A DNA stretch of 53,443 nucleotides from Acidobacteria bacterium 13_1_20CM_3_53_8. Lineage in GTDB: Bacteria > Acidobacteriota > Blastocatellia > Pyrinomonadales > Pyrinomonadaceae. The DNA lies in the NCBI GenBank assembly GCA_001920415.1, contig MNJR01000033.1, positions 1-53,443 of the forward strand, written 5' to 3'. The translations under genes were made by a program, and so were the position numbers. Within the stretch, counting starts at the first letter, position 1. Each line of letters opens with the position of its first letter. The notes under the pieces were generated by a model. It saw only the letters and a list, made by a program, of their open reading frames with translations, made no database searches and had not been told where the DNA came from. Below are positions 1 through 7,886 of the stretch, piece after piece.

Positions 1-320
1 TGGTTAAGAGATATATTGCTATTCTTACTCAGGGCGGGACGGACGCGCCGGCTGCCAGCGTGCATGAAAATACGCTTGGCGGAACTGTGGTTTGGACGCG
101 CCTCAGCGCGGGTGCGTACATAGCAACACTAGCGGGCGCCTTTCCGATTGGGCGAACTGTTCCTAAGGTAGGCGTTGACTACAATGGCAATTGTTATTTC
201 GCTTCCGCCAACATGATAGGCAGTGCGCCAGATGCTTTTTCGCTTCTGACATTCGATAACACCTTCACTAACGTAGACCATAATTCTCAAATTTACGTCG
301 AGATTGACGTTTATCCATAG
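1..320 (+). CDS. Hypothetical protein, C-terminal part (5' end outside window)
   Basis: The reading frame is open from base 3 to the stop at 318-320, so the gene probably starts just before the window. The internal GTG at 60 is unlikely to be the real start because the upstream residues (VKRYIAILTQGGTDAPAA) continue the same protein style. The visible 105 or so residues are rich in T, G, A and aromatic residues, as in small beta-rich proteins found beside phage structural genes. It lies 12 bp upstream of a second small protein and the Gp37-like gene, so it probably belongs to the tail or appendage module. I do not recognise a named family with confidence and give no function. Confidence 0.55.
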   Translation, partial: VKRYIAILTQGGTDAPAASVHENTLGGTVVWTRLSAGAYIATLAGAFPIGRTVPKVGVDYNGNCYFASANMIGSAPDAFSLLTFDNTFTNVDHNSQIYVEIDVYP

Positions 321-332
321 AAAGGCAAAGCT

Positions 333-698
333 ATGCAGAAAATTGAAGTCGAACACATCACGAGTGTTGAGGGCGTGCTTATTGATGACACAGACCTTCA
401 TCCTATCTTCATCGTGCCGTCTCGCAAGCGATTCGTCTCGGTCGTCGCAGTATTCCGCGATCAGACCGTTGAGGATTTTGCCGTAAGGTTCAATCTCGGT
501 TACGACGCGAACGGCTCCAATGTTACCAGCGGCCATTGGGCTGGCTTGAGTACGAATCAGTCGGTCGCGGCTGACATGTATAACAATACCGCAATCGGAA
601 ATCCGGGCGACGTGCTGTATAGCAGGTGCGATATCGCAAGTATTCATGCAGGCGCACGAGTGACAATTGACCTTTTCGGTTACTTCTTGCCTGCATAA
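333..698 (+). CDS. Hypothetical protein of the phage-tail cluster
   Basis: This 121-residue protein has no signal peptide or membrane segment. The sequence is beta-rich, and the C-terminus ends with an aromatic strand, TIDLFGYFLPA. It sits between another small protein and the Gp37-like gene, all on the + strand with gaps of 12 to 22 bp, which suggests one transcript. Position alone suggests a virion decoration, head-tail joining or tail accessory protein. The start ATG at 333 is preceded by AAAGGCAAAG, a modest purine-rich ribosome site. No catalytic motif is visible. Confidence 0.6.
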   Translation: MQKIEVEHITSVEGVLIDDTDLHPIFIVPSRKRFVSVVAVFRDQTVEDFAVRFNLGYDANGSNVTSGHWAGLSTNQSVAADMYNNTAIGNPGDVLYSRCDIASIHAGARVTIDLFGYFLPA

Positions 699-720
699 GC
701 AGATTGTTTCATAGAAGCCC

Positions 721-1368
721 GTGCCAATTATGGATCGCGGATTTTCATTTTTCGTCGGCGGCATTGAAGACGCGATGATTGCAGCGCTCGCGGAACAGGC
801 TGCTGAATATTCAGGTGACATTGCTCCTTACGCTGGCGAATTCGGTGATGAAAAGAAGCTGCGAGAAGCTATTGATTCTTTGACACCACGCTTCCCTCTT
901 TTCCTAGTTGGCTATGGCAGCGGCCATGATAAGAGAGAAACGCAGCTTTTTCCTGAGCATGGTTCACCTTGGGTCAAGCGCCATGATTGCACGTTCATCG
1001 TAATCCTAGCCGATAACGATGCACGCGGTGAGGAGCAACAGCGACGTGGAGCAACAGGCATCTACAGGATGATTGACGATGTGCACGCCGCGCTCGAAGG
1101 TCGCCAGTTTGTTGCGCTCATTGGCGAAGGCGAAGAGCAGGAGCGAGTGATCTTGAATCCCGGCGAGTTCATCGCAACTGATGTAGAGCACATTGTTCAC
1201 TTCGCCGACATGACAGCTTATGCGGTTCCTTTTGAAACCTATTTTAGATATTTGACGCCGGATCGCCGCGAGCCTGGCTTAGACATAGAGGCAATACAGT
1301 TTGAGATTGACCTGACGAATAGGCATCGCGTGATTCCAGGTGACGCGCCAGGTGTCCATGTTAGGTGA
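721..1368 (+). CDS. Gp37-like phage tail protein (DUF1834 type)
   Basis: The 215-residue protein resembles Mu Gp37 (DUF1834) proteins, which lie directly before the small Gp38 and the sheath in Mu-like phages. The N-terminal part (IEDAMIAALAE) and the central part, with FPLFLVGYGSG followed by a strand carrying TFIVILADND, fit that family. The same order is kept here: this gene, a small protein, then the sheath. In the family it is a tail component needed for completion, with the precise role unclear. An alternative start is the ATG at 730. The last residues (roughly HRVIPGDAPGVHVR) lie in DNA with GGTGACG/GGTGTC words that continue into palindrome E1, so the C-terminus seems to have been altered or extended by repeat DNA. 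Confidence 0.7.
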   Translation: MPIMDRGFSFFVGGIEDAMIAALAEQAAEYSGDIAPYAGEFGDEKKLREAIDSLTPRFPLFLVGYGSGHDKRETQLFPEHGSPWVKRHDCTFIVILADNDARGEEQQRRGATGIYRMIDDVHAALEGRQFVALIGEGEEQERVILNPGEFIATDVEHIVHFADMTAYAVPFETYFRYLTPDRREPGLDIEAIQFEIDLTNRHRVIPGDAPGVHVR

Positions 1369-1436
1369 CGGGTATCGGGTGTCAGGTGTCAGTAAAAGCT
1401 TTTAACCGTCACCTGACACCTGATACCTGACACCCA
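1361..1436. repeat. Heptamer palindrome E1 (GGTGTCA word, AAAAGCTTTT apex)
   Basis: The left arm (1365-1393) is a run of 7-bp words GGTGACG, GGTATCG, GGTGTCA, GGTGTCA. The right arm (1404-1434) is the complement with a few substitutions. The apex at 1394-1403 is AAAAGCTTTT. The palindrome lies between the Gp37-like gene, whose stop codon is inside the left arm, and the next small gene, whose AAGGAG ribosome site follows the right arm. It is the only member inside the phage-tail cluster. Confidence 0.85.
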
Positions 1437-1450
1437 TTTAAGGAGAGAAG

Positions 1451-1690
1451 ATGCAGAGAGTTGTTAATAACGAGACGCAGGCTGTGACGCTCGATGACGG
1501 CACGATTGTTCCTGCCGGTGCTACGAAAGAAGTGAGCCTGAGCGAGAAGGATCACAAGCGCCACGTCACTCGCGGTCGTTTCACTATCCTGCAAGACAGT
1601 GCTGCTGTCGAAACGAAACAGCAGAACGCTCCTGACTCAAAGCAACCGGAGACTTCAATCAAAGACTCAACTAAGAAAGTGAGTAAATAA
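1451..1690 (+). CDS. Small tail-cluster protein at the Gp38 position
   Basis: This 79-residue protein lies directly before the sheath gene, 2 bp away, where Mu-like phages carry a short Gp38 (DUF2635) protein. The N-terminal part fits a small beta domain (TQAVTLDDGTIVPAGATKEV) with a later charged loop. The C-terminal 25 residues are Q, S, T and K rich and look disordered. A good AAGGAG ribosome site lies at 1440-1445 before the ATG. The Gp38 assignment rests mainly on position and size. The molecular role of this family is not established. Confidence 0.6.
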   Translation: MQRVVNNETQAVTLDDGTIVPAGATKEVSLSEKDHKRHVTRGRFTILQDSAAVETKQQNAPDSKQPETSIKDSTKKVSK

Positions 1691-1692
1691 GC

Positions 1693-3228
1693 ATGCCAGC
1701 ACTTATTACGGGCGGCGTCGCGCCCGGTGTGCACGTTCATCTGAATGAAGGTCAGATTTCTAGACCTGCGCCGCCAGAGACGGCTTCAACTTTCTTTCTT
1801 GTTATCTATTCGACGTGGGGGCCTGTCAATCAACCGACTGTGATTACAAGTTATGCTGATTGTACACGGCACTTCGGCGGTCTCGATCCGAACAGTCACG
1901 GAATGGATGCGCTCAACATCTACTTCAATCGCTTCCCTGGCACGCGCGCAGTTGTGTGTCGTGTGGTCGGCACAGGGGCTGCGGTGGCGACAGCGACTCT
2001 GCAAGATAGAGGTGTAGGCGGAAACCAGCACAACACGCTGCGAATTGATGCAAAGCATCCTTCGAGCGCGGTTGCTGTGAGATACACAGTTGAGGACGGT
2101 ACGATAGGCAATACTTTCAAGCTCACTGTTTACAGCCCAACGCTTGGCTCTATGAGTAAGGAAGTCTATGACAACCTCATGATGGATGCTCCATCCATCG
2201 CGCGAGTCAATCAACAGTCGAAGCTGGTGAAGCTAACGAACCTCAATAGCGCGAATGTCGCTCCGACTAATCGGCCTGTCGTAACTGCTGATACCTCTTT
2301 GCACGGCGGCTCAGATGATTTCGATTCTCTCACAGATGCGGATTTCATTGGTACGGATTCCGGCGACGCGAAGACAGGCTTACAGGCTTTCAACAGCGAC
2401 GAATGGGGCACGGGGCAGGTTGCCATTCCGGGCATTACTACTGATGCCACGCACGCTGCGTTGATCGCACATGCAGAGGCTTTTAAGCGGCTGGCGCTGC
2501 TTGATCCGCCTTTGGGAAGCGAAAAGTCAGACGTGGTTGGTATACGCTCTCTATACGGCACGAACTTCGCGGCGCTCTACTGGCCTTACATCGAGATGCT
2601 AGACCTCGCTGGCAGCACTCTTCATAAGTTCTATGCGCCGAGCGGCGCTGTCGCAGGTGCGTGCGCTCGCGCCGATCTGGAGCATGGGCCACACAAAGCC
2701 CCTGCGAATTACGTTATTCCCGGCGCGCTCGATGTTGAGCGATATGCTGGCGGCGCGGCACAGACGGACGAAGGGACGCGCGCATACTTGAATGATAACC
2801 AGGTGAACGTCATCACGCCTTTGCCCGCGCAGGGCATAAAAATTTATGGCGACCGCGTGATGACGGGCGACAACCGCGTGCAGATGGTTCACGAGATACG
2901 CGTGCTGAACCTCATCTTCTATCAACTGAAGCGCATGTATCAGGGCTTGCCGTTCGGCGTCGTGAATGGTGAAGCCTTCTTCCGCCAGGTGCGCTCGATT
3001 ACTGAGAGCTACCTGCGCACGCTCTACAGAGCAGGTGCGCTTACAGGCGATAGAGAGAAGGACGCTTTCGTTGTCATCTGCGACCGCACGAACAACCCGC
3101 CAGAGGAACTCGACGCGCAACGTGTGCATGTGCAAATTGGTGTTCACATCGTAGCCAGCGCAGAGATGATCTTCGTCAACGTTGACAATGTTCCGCTCAC
3201 GCAGGATTTGAGCGTGCTGCAAAATTAA
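1693..3228 (+). CDS. Contractile tail sheath protein
   Basis: This 511-residue protein is a tail sheath subunit, which polymerises around the tube and contracts to drive it into a target. The opening (ITGGVAPGVHVHLNE) and the domain with TAFFLV-like FLVIYSTWGPVNQP, YADCTRHFGG and a later PGTRAVVCRVVG are typical of Mu/P2-type sheaths. The C-terminal third carries the conserved region that interacts with the tube (VNVITPLPAQGIKIYGDRVM, then FFRQVRSITESYLRTLYRAGAL). The length is within the usual 380-520 range. It is followed after 41 bp by the tube gene, the standard order. Function is secure from family and context, but whether the product is a phage or a tailocin is not. Confidence 0.92.
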   Translation: MPALITGGVAPGVHVHLNEGQISRPAPPETASTFFLVIYSTWGPVNQPTVITSYADCTRHFGGLDPNSHGMDALNIYFNRFPGTRAVVCRVVGTGAAVATATLQDRGVGGNQHNTLRIDAKHPSSAVAVRYTVEDGTIGNTFKLTVYSPTLGSMSKEVYDNLMMDAPSIARVNQQSKLVKLTNLNSANVAPTNRPVVTADTSLHGGSDDFDSLTDADFIGTDSGDAKTGLQAFNSDEWGTGQVAIPGITTDATHAALIAHAEAFKRLALLDPPLGSEKSDVVGIRSLYGTNFAALYWPYIEMLDLAGSTLHKFYAPSGAVAGACARADLEHGPHKAPANYVIPGALDVERYAGGAAQTDEGTRAYLNDNQVNVITPLPAQGIKIYGDRVMTGDNRVQMVHEIRVLNLIFYQLKRMYQGLPFGVVNGEAFFRQVRSITESYLRTLYRAGALTGDREKDAFVVICDRTNNPPEELDAQRVHVQIGVHIVASAEMIFVNVDNVPLTQDLSVLQN

Positions 3229-3269
3229 TGTCCAAAGTCTAATGTCCTTGGACAATATTAAGGAGCTTT

Positions 3270-3710
3270 ATGGCTATTACAGGCAGGCCGAGCGCGGAGA
3301 CTCGGTTTCTGATAGAGATTGACGGCGTGACAGGTATCGTTGCAACGGATGCGACTCCGGGCGGTGTGAAGCACACGCCTGTGAAATATAAGCCCGGCAA
3401 CGCGAGAAAGTCTATTCATCTTCCCGGCGATCATGAGTTTGAAGAATTCAGTTTCAAACATGCGGAGATAATTAATGACGTTGGGAGACAATTGCTTCAA
3501 TGGCTGCTTGATTATTCACGCGGCGTTAATGTTACGCCGCGCACCCTACGCCGACTAAGAATGGATGAGTCAGGCATCACACCTGTAGAAACGCTTGAAC
3601 TGCGTGACTGCATTCCTACCATGTACAAGCCGGAGAGTAGCTCAGGCACAGGCACAGGCGTGGCATCATTTTCGTTCAGCGTACAGCCAGACGATATAGA
3701 GATGATTTGA
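3270..3710 (+). CDS. Tail tube protein (gp19/FII-like)
   Basis: The 146-residue product fits the gp19-type tail tube family: an early beta strand FLIEIDGVTGIVATDATPG, then a middle section with HEFEEFSFKHAEIINDVGRQ, and a C-terminal strand FSFSVQPDDIEMI. Tube subunits form hexameric rings inside the sheath. The gene directly follows the sheath and precedes the chaperone, as in most contractile systems. The ATG at 3270 has AAGGAGC 6 bp upstream, which supports this start. Confidence 0.82.
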   Translation: MAITGRPSAETRFLIEIDGVTGIVATDATPGGVKHTPVKYKPGNARKSIHLPGDHEFEEFSFKHAEIINDVGRQLLQWLLDYSRGVNVTPRTLRRLRMDESGITPVETLELRDCIPTMYKPESSSGTGTGVASFSFSVQPDDIEMI

Positions 3711-3801
3711 TGATTTAATCAGCTTGACCGATTAGGGAGTTACATTCGCGGCGATCTACTCCTGCTCGCTAGCAGAGAGCTTGGACGGTTTAAGGACAGA
3801 G

Positions 3802-4458
3802 ATGAGCGAACCCACTCACACAATTGAACTCATAGAGGGCTACAAAGATGACAAAGGCACGGAGCATAAGCGCGTCACTTTCGGCCATCGCATCATGGTT
3901 AGAGAGATTATAACTCTTGACACCGACCCGCAAGGGAATGATCCTACGCAATATCAAGACCTTCTTCACCGTGCTTCCATTATAGAGTTTGGCGCTTTGT
4001 CTATGCCTGTCCCGCTCTCTGTTCTGCTATCGCTTTTTGATATTGACCGCGAAGACATCGCAAGTGGTTACAAAAAGTTTCAGGAATTGAGCAGCGCAGG
4101 TCATACATCTGAATTCCTTTCAGATAATAAAGTGAAATTAGGCTGGGGCTTCGAGCGCAATGGACTCACCTATCCCGTCGTGAAATTCGGCAACAGACTT
4201 ACTGGAATGGATGAGGTTGCGGCCAATGGCGCTAAGCTGAAAGGAATCGCGCGCTCATGTTTTTTGCTCGGAAGGCAAATCAGCGCAATCATGACAGGGG
4301 ATAGCAACGCGAAGCTTGATGGCCCTTTGGAATTAGAATGGTTTGATAATCTACTAGATGCAGCAGACATCTTGACCCTGTTAGCCGCCAGTGAACTCTG
4401 GCGGCAATCGTTTCGCCGCAAACGAACAGGCATACTGGCAAAGCAGTCTGGCACGTAG
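3802..4458 (+). CDS. Tail assembly chaperone, Gp41-like
   Basis: The 218-residue protein resembles the Mu Gp41 tail assembly protein: an N-terminal domain with KRVTFGHRIMVREIITLD, and a middle section in which LSMPVPLSVLLSLFDIDRED fits the family's substrate-like helical part. These chaperones coat the tape-measure protein before the tube polymerises. The gene lies between the tube and the tape measure, the normal place. I prefer the ATG at 3802 over an in-frame TTG at 3781, because residues before SEPTHTIEL have no family character. The stop at 4456-4458 overlaps a second open frame (4385-4573), which suggests a frameshifted long form. Confidence 0.72.
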   Translation: MSEPTHTIELIEGYKDDKGTEHKRVTFGHRIMVREIITLDTDPQGNDPTQYQDLLHRASIIEFGALSMPVPLSVLLSLFDIDREDIASGYKKFQELSSAGHTSEFLSDNKVKLGWGFERNGLTYPVVKFGNRLTGMDEVAANGAKLKGIARSCFLLGRQISAIMTGDSNAKLDGPLELEWFDNLLDAADILTLLAASELWRQSFRRKRTGILAKQSGT

Positions 4459-4573
4459 CGTTTATAACATCGCCGGTCATACGGGGTGGACTGAAAGTGA
4501 GATATTAAATCTCTCCATCGAGCGATTGAATACTTATATCGAAATTCATAACGATATATACGAAAAGGATTGA
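4391..4573 (+). CDS. Out-of-frame chaperone extension (Gp42-like), probable frameshift product
   Basis: This frame is open from 4385 to 4573 and is shifted +1 (or -2) relative to the upstream chaperone, with which it overlaps by 74 bases. The downstream residues GWTESEILNLSIERLNTYIE have the Trp, acidic and Leu pattern of T-type extensions in tail chaperones, which bind the tape measure. In many phages the two parts are joined by programmed frameshifting, and a -2 event has been reported for Mu-like phages. I see no textbook slippery heptamer. Candidate sites are the AAA-CGA-ACA stretch near 4423 or the end of the first frame. Independent translation from the GTG at 4391 is the alternative. 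Confidence 0.6.
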   Translation: MNSGGNRFAANEQAYWQSSLARSVYNIAGHTGWTESEILNLSIERLNTYIEIHNDIYEKD

Positions 4574-4605
4574 GGAGGTGGAGGCTGAAACCCCATCTCC
4601 TTTTT
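4574..4605 (+). terminator. Intrinsic terminator after the chaperone genes
   Basis: GGAGGTGG (4574-4581) pairs with CCATCTCC (4593-4600), with one G-T wobble and an 11-base loop, followed directly by TTTTT (4601-4605). It starts one base after the stop codon of the chaperone extension. A terminator inside a tail operon is unusual, because the tape measure is normally cotranscribed. Confidence 0.7.
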
Positions 4606-4613
4606 GGTAGAAT
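4585..4613 (+). promoter_or_regulatory. Possible sigma70-type promoter before the tape measure gene
   Basis: CTGAAA (4585-4590) and TAGAAT (4608-4613) are separated by 17 bp and could form a promoter that overlaps the terminator. It would restart transcription towards the tape measure. The -35 match is only four of six bases, so this is a weak call. Confidence 0.3.
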
Positions 4614-4657
4614 AGCTCAACAATCAGCGCCCCATTAAAGGGCTGGAATAATCAAGA

Positions 4658-4733
4658 GAGGCTCAGCAGCAGCCCGTTGGTCGAGGCTCAGCAGCAGCCC
4701 GTTGGTCAATGTGACCAACGGGCTTTCCCTTTT
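4658..4733 (+). promoter_or_regulatory. Tandem 25-bp repeat with 12-bp hairpin abutting the tape measure start
   Basis: A 25-bp unit occurs twice without a mismatch, at 4658-4682 and 4683-4707. The second copy ends in AGCCCGTTGGTC (4696-4707), which pairs perfectly with GACCAACGGGCT (4713-4724) around a 5-base loop, followed by TTCCCTTTT. The first copy (4671-4682) carries the same 5' arm and could pair with the same 3' arm, so two exclusive hairpins are possible. The tape measure ATG (4734) follows at once with no Shine-Dalgarno sequence. The element looks like a terminator or attenuator-like leader. Function is inferred. Confidence 0.6.
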
Positions 4734-7193
4734 ATGGCTGGTGAAATATACGAGTTAGCAATCCTTCTGACGCTCAAAGATATTGCGAGCGGCGGGCTTG
4801 ACCGTGTGGAGCATAAGCTTCAGGCGACTGGCAAGGAAGGTAGAGCTATGCTCAAAACCTTCCAAGAGTTAAGAAGCGACCTGAAGCAGGGACTGGCTAT
4901 CGGCGGCGCTGGTCTCGCTACGCTGGCGATGCTGAGAAACGGCGTCAATGCTGCGGGTGATTTTGAAGCTTCAATGGCAGACCTGCGCCTCTCGATACAA
5001 GAGCTAGGCACAGACGGACAGATCAACGTAGCCAAGATGAATGCTGAGATGAATGAACTTGAGCATCTGAGCCTGCGCTTGGGGAACGCCCTGCCCGGAA
5101 CGACCCAAAATTTTGTGGAAATGCTTAGTACGTTAAAGCAGGGAGGTCTTTCAACACAATCGATCCTCAACGGGACAGGTGAAGCCGTCGCTAATCTCGC
5201 TGTCATTACCCACCAGGTTCCGAGAGACTTGGCTGAGCCATTCGCTCAGTATGCACAACAATTCCAACTGACGGGTGAAGAGGCTACGAAGCTCGCGGAC
5301 ACGCTGGCTCGATTGAAATTCGCAACGGGTCTGAACCCGCAGGAGTTGATCGAAGGTTCTAAATTCTTCCAGCTACGCGCTGGCTCTCCGCTCGGCCTGA
5401 CAGGGTTGCAGGGCGCAGAGATGAGTGGGCGATTGCTCGGCACGCTACGGCGCTATGGACTCGAAGGCGGAATCGGTGGGCGTGAGCTTGCAGACTTTGT
5501 ATTGAAGCTGAATTTTAAGGGCGATGAACAGAAGAAAGCTCTTCAAGAATTGCACAAGATGGGCATTGACCTTCAGTTCTTTAATAAGCGTGGTGAGTTT
5601 TTAGGATTCGACAATCTGTTCACACAGATGCAGAAGCTGCGCGGCCTTAACACTCAGCAATCATTGTCAATTGGTGAAACTTTGTTCGGGCGCGAAGCTC
5701 TGGGCATTGCATCAGCTTTTACGAAGGCAGGCTCTGAGGGTTGGAATAAGATAAATAACGACATTAATAAATCTTCGACGGCGCAGCAGAAGCTGAATGA
5801 GATCACATCAACCTACAATGCGAAGCTTGAGGCAGTTGAAGGCACGCTCACAAATATTAAGGCAACAGCATTTTTACCCCTGCTCGAACAAATAAAGCCT
5901 GCTCTGGATTTCGCAAACGAGTTTGCATCAGGAGTGCAAGATTTCTCGCAGGCTCATTCAACAATTGCTTTAATCACAAGTGACCTAGTTAGTCTGGGTG
6001 GAATTACTTTAACCGTGTATGGCGGTTTCAAGGTGCTTACTACTGGCTGGAAGCTGTGGCGAATTGCTTCTGCTGTTGGCTCGCATGAATCTGGCCTGAT
6101 TAACTTTTTGAAGCGTACTAATACGGAAGCTGCTCGCGCTGGAGATTCTTTAGGGGCTGCAAGCGCCAAAGCCGGTTCTCTAACTGGCAGATTAGGTGGA
6201 TTAGCCAGAGGGTTCACGATAGCTGTCAGAGTCGCAGAGGTTATTGGTCTTGAGTATGCAATTCAAAAAGCTATTACTGAATATGAAAATGCTCAAGAGG
6301 CGCGTAGGGGAGCGGCACAGGCATCGCAAGAAGGCGCTGCTGCGCTCGCTAGATTGAGAGAACATTCTGCTACGGCTGGCGTTGCGATTGAACCAAGAAT
6401 GTATGAGGGCCAAGCTGCAAGCGCATTCGCCATTCTTAACTTAAATAATCAGCTTAGAGAAGCTTTCGCTTTCGGGCAGTCGGGCTACTCAGGGATGCTT
6501 CGTGATATATCAAATCCATATCGTTCATGGGGCGGGATTGGAGGCTTTGACCCGGAGAGAGCGCGAAATTATTTCAAACAAATGGCTCCTGATCTTCAGT
6601 ACACAGAAGTAATGCGTGCGTTCCTGAAGAAGTTGGAGACTTCAATACCGGATACGCAGCAGCGCCACCAGGTTCTTAATGTGCTGCAACAGGATTTTCC
6701 TACCGCATTCCGCGAAGCAACACAACAGACTACTGAGTCGCTTACTCAACTTCGTGAGCCATTGCAACAGACCAATATTTCATTTCAACAAATGCCGCAA
6801 CGTGTGGATAGCGCAAACAGGAGCCTAGACACATTTTCAAATAAGCTTAATAACTTGCAGCTTTCATCGCCCTGGATCACTAACACGCCCGCACCCGCTG
6901 GCCCGGTGAACACGACAACGACGCCAGCGAACCCTTTTCTTCAGCCGCATAGCCAGTCGAGAGCTTTCCCCTCGATGAGCATGCCGGAAGCTAATCCGCG
7001 CGGGAGTTCTTCGGTTTCACGCGCGGGCGATGTGCGTTTTACATACTCTCCGCAAGTAACTCTGCATGGCTCTTCAAGCGAAGAATTAAGAAATGAGTTC
7101 GCAGCAATGTTGGATGACCACTCGCGCGACATTGAAAGGATTGTAACGCGACGTTTGGAGGAAGGAAGAGCGAGGGCTGGACGCAATGGCTGA
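4734..7193 (+). CDS. Tail tape measure protein
   Basis: The 819-residue protein has the TP901-type tape measure region in the first half: a helical N-terminus, then AAGDFEASMADLRLSIQELG and repeated helices with phage-type ALPGTTQNFVEMLSTLKQGG, and further GLNPQELIEGSKFF. A hydrophobic stretch around residues 410-440 fits the membrane-insertion segment of such proteins. The C-terminal part is Pro, Thr and Ser rich, then charged. Tape measures set tail length and help eject DNA or effectors. The ATG at 4734 is chosen over an in-frame TTG at 4677, because the intervening codons lie in the tandem repeat and hairpin. It overlaps the next gene by 8 bases. The length would suggest a tail of roughly 120 nm using the common rule of about 0.15 nm per residue. 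Confidence 0.85.
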   Translation: MAGEIYELAILLTLKDIASGGLDRVEHKLQATGKEGRAMLKTFQELRSDLKQGLAIGGAGLATLAMLRNGVNAAGDFEASMADLRLSIQELGTDGQINVAKMNAEMNELEHLSLRLGNALPGTTQNFVEMLSTLKQGGLSTQSILNGTGEAVANLAVITHQVPRDLAEPFAQYAQQFQLTGEEATKLADTLARLKFATGLNPQELIEGSKFFQLRAGSPLGLTGLQGAEMSGRLLGTLRRYGLEGGIGGRELADFVLKLNFKGDEQKKALQELHKMGIDLQFFNKRGEFLGFDNLFTQMQKLRGLNTQQSLSIGETLFGREALGIASAFTKAGSEGWNKINNDINKSSTAQQKLNEITSTYNAKLEAVEGTLTNIKATAFLPLLEQIKPALDFANEFASGVQDFSQAHSTIALITSDLVSLGGITLTVYGGFKVLTTGWKLWRIASAVGSHESGLINFLKRTNTEAARAGDSLGAASAKAGSLTGRLGGLARGFTIAVRVAEVIGLEYAIQKAITEYENAQEARRGAAQASQEGAAALARLREHSATAGVAIEPRMYEGQAASAFAILNLNNQLREAFAFGQSGYSGMLRDISNPYRSWGGIGGFDPERARNYFKQMAPDLQYTEVMRAFLKKLETSIPDTQQRHQVLNVLQQDFPTAFREATQQTTESLTQLREPLQQTNISFQQMPQRVDSANRSLDTFSNKLNNLQLSSPWITNTPAPAGPVNTTTTPANPFLQPHSQSRAFPSMSMPEANPRGSSSVSRAGDVRFTYSPQVTLHGSSSEELRNEFAAMLDDHSRDIERIVTRRLEEGRARAGRNG

Positions 7194-7641
7194 CGGCATA
7201 GCGCTCATTAATACGGAAACAGGCGATGCGTGGGTCTTTCAATTCTTCCCATCGCAGCTATCGAGCGACGATCAGGCGAACTGGACGCCGCAGGACGTGA
7301 GCGTAGGCACGAAGCCTTTGATCTATTCGAACCGCGACCCGCAGCGCATTGAAATCCCGGAGGTCTTGCTGGATTCAACAGATACCGGAAAATCTCTGAC
7401 CGAGGAGATTGAGCAACTCAGGTCATTGATGAGAGAGACGATTAATCACACGCCGCCTCTGCTTTATTTAATCTGCGGTGACTGGCAACAGCGTGTTGTG
7501 ATGGAAAGGCTGAGAGTGGAAAGGAAATTATTTAACAGCGACGGCCAGCCCATACGTGCTTATTTGAACATGTCTTTTATAGAGTTTCGCCAGGTCGAGC
7601 GTGTGACGGTCAACATATCTGACTCAATAGGTAATTTCTGA
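7186..7641 (+). CDS. CIS tube/baseplate protein (Afp7/Pvc7 N-terminal domain type)
   Basis: The 151-residue protein resembles the CIS_tube domain found at the N-terminus of Afp7/Pvc7-like proteins. The visible pattern is an early FQFFPSQL strand, RDPQRIEIPEVLLDSTDTG, a helix around TEEIEQLRSLM, then PPLLYLICGDWQQRVVMERL and LFNSDGQPIRAYLNMSFIEF. In injection systems this protein sits at the tube-baseplate junction. In the classic fusion a LysM domain follows. Here LysM is encoded separately by the next gene, whose ATG overlaps this stop by one base (TGATG). Start and end overlaps show tight translational coupling with the tape measure and the LysM gene. Confidence 0.75.
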   Translation: MADGIALINTETGDAWVFQFFPSQLSSDDQANWTPQDVSVGTKPLIYSNRDPQRIEIPEVLLDSTDTGKSLTEEIEQLRSLMRETINHTPPLLYLICGDWQQRVVMERLRVERKLFNSDGQPIRAYLNMSFIEFRQVERVTVNISDSIGNF

Positions 7642-7886
7642 TGCGTGTAAGCCCTTATGAACGCTATGGAGAGTATCGCCCTGAGACGGATGCCTCTTTG
7701 CGCGTTCACGGGTTCAATGCGACTGAAATCATCACGGGGTTGGCTGATCTCTATTACGGAGACTGGCGGTTGTGGAGATTGATAGCAGATAGAAACAAGA
7801 TCGCTGATGTGAGGAAGATCGTAGTTGGAACGCAACTGTTGATTCCTTTGAAGCCAGCGGAGAGAGGTCGCTATGTCGCTCTATGA
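7641..7886 (+). CDS. Small LysM-like tail protein (gpX type)
   Basis: The 81-residue product is mostly a LysM-like fold: a tryptophan- and tyrosine-rich part LADLYYGDWRLWRLIADRN, then a strand VVGTQLLIPL. P2 gpX and the C-terminal domain of Afp7-type proteins have this form and attach the hub or contact peptidoglycan. Its ATG overlaps the previous stop by one base, and its own end overlaps the hub gene by 14 bases. The order tube-like protein, LysM, gpD hub, spike is that of P2-like and extracellular injection systems. Confidence 0.75.
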   Translation: MRVSPYERYGEYRPETDASLRVHGFNATEIITGLADLYYGDWRLWRLIADRNKIADVRKIVVGTQLLIPLKPAERGRYVAL

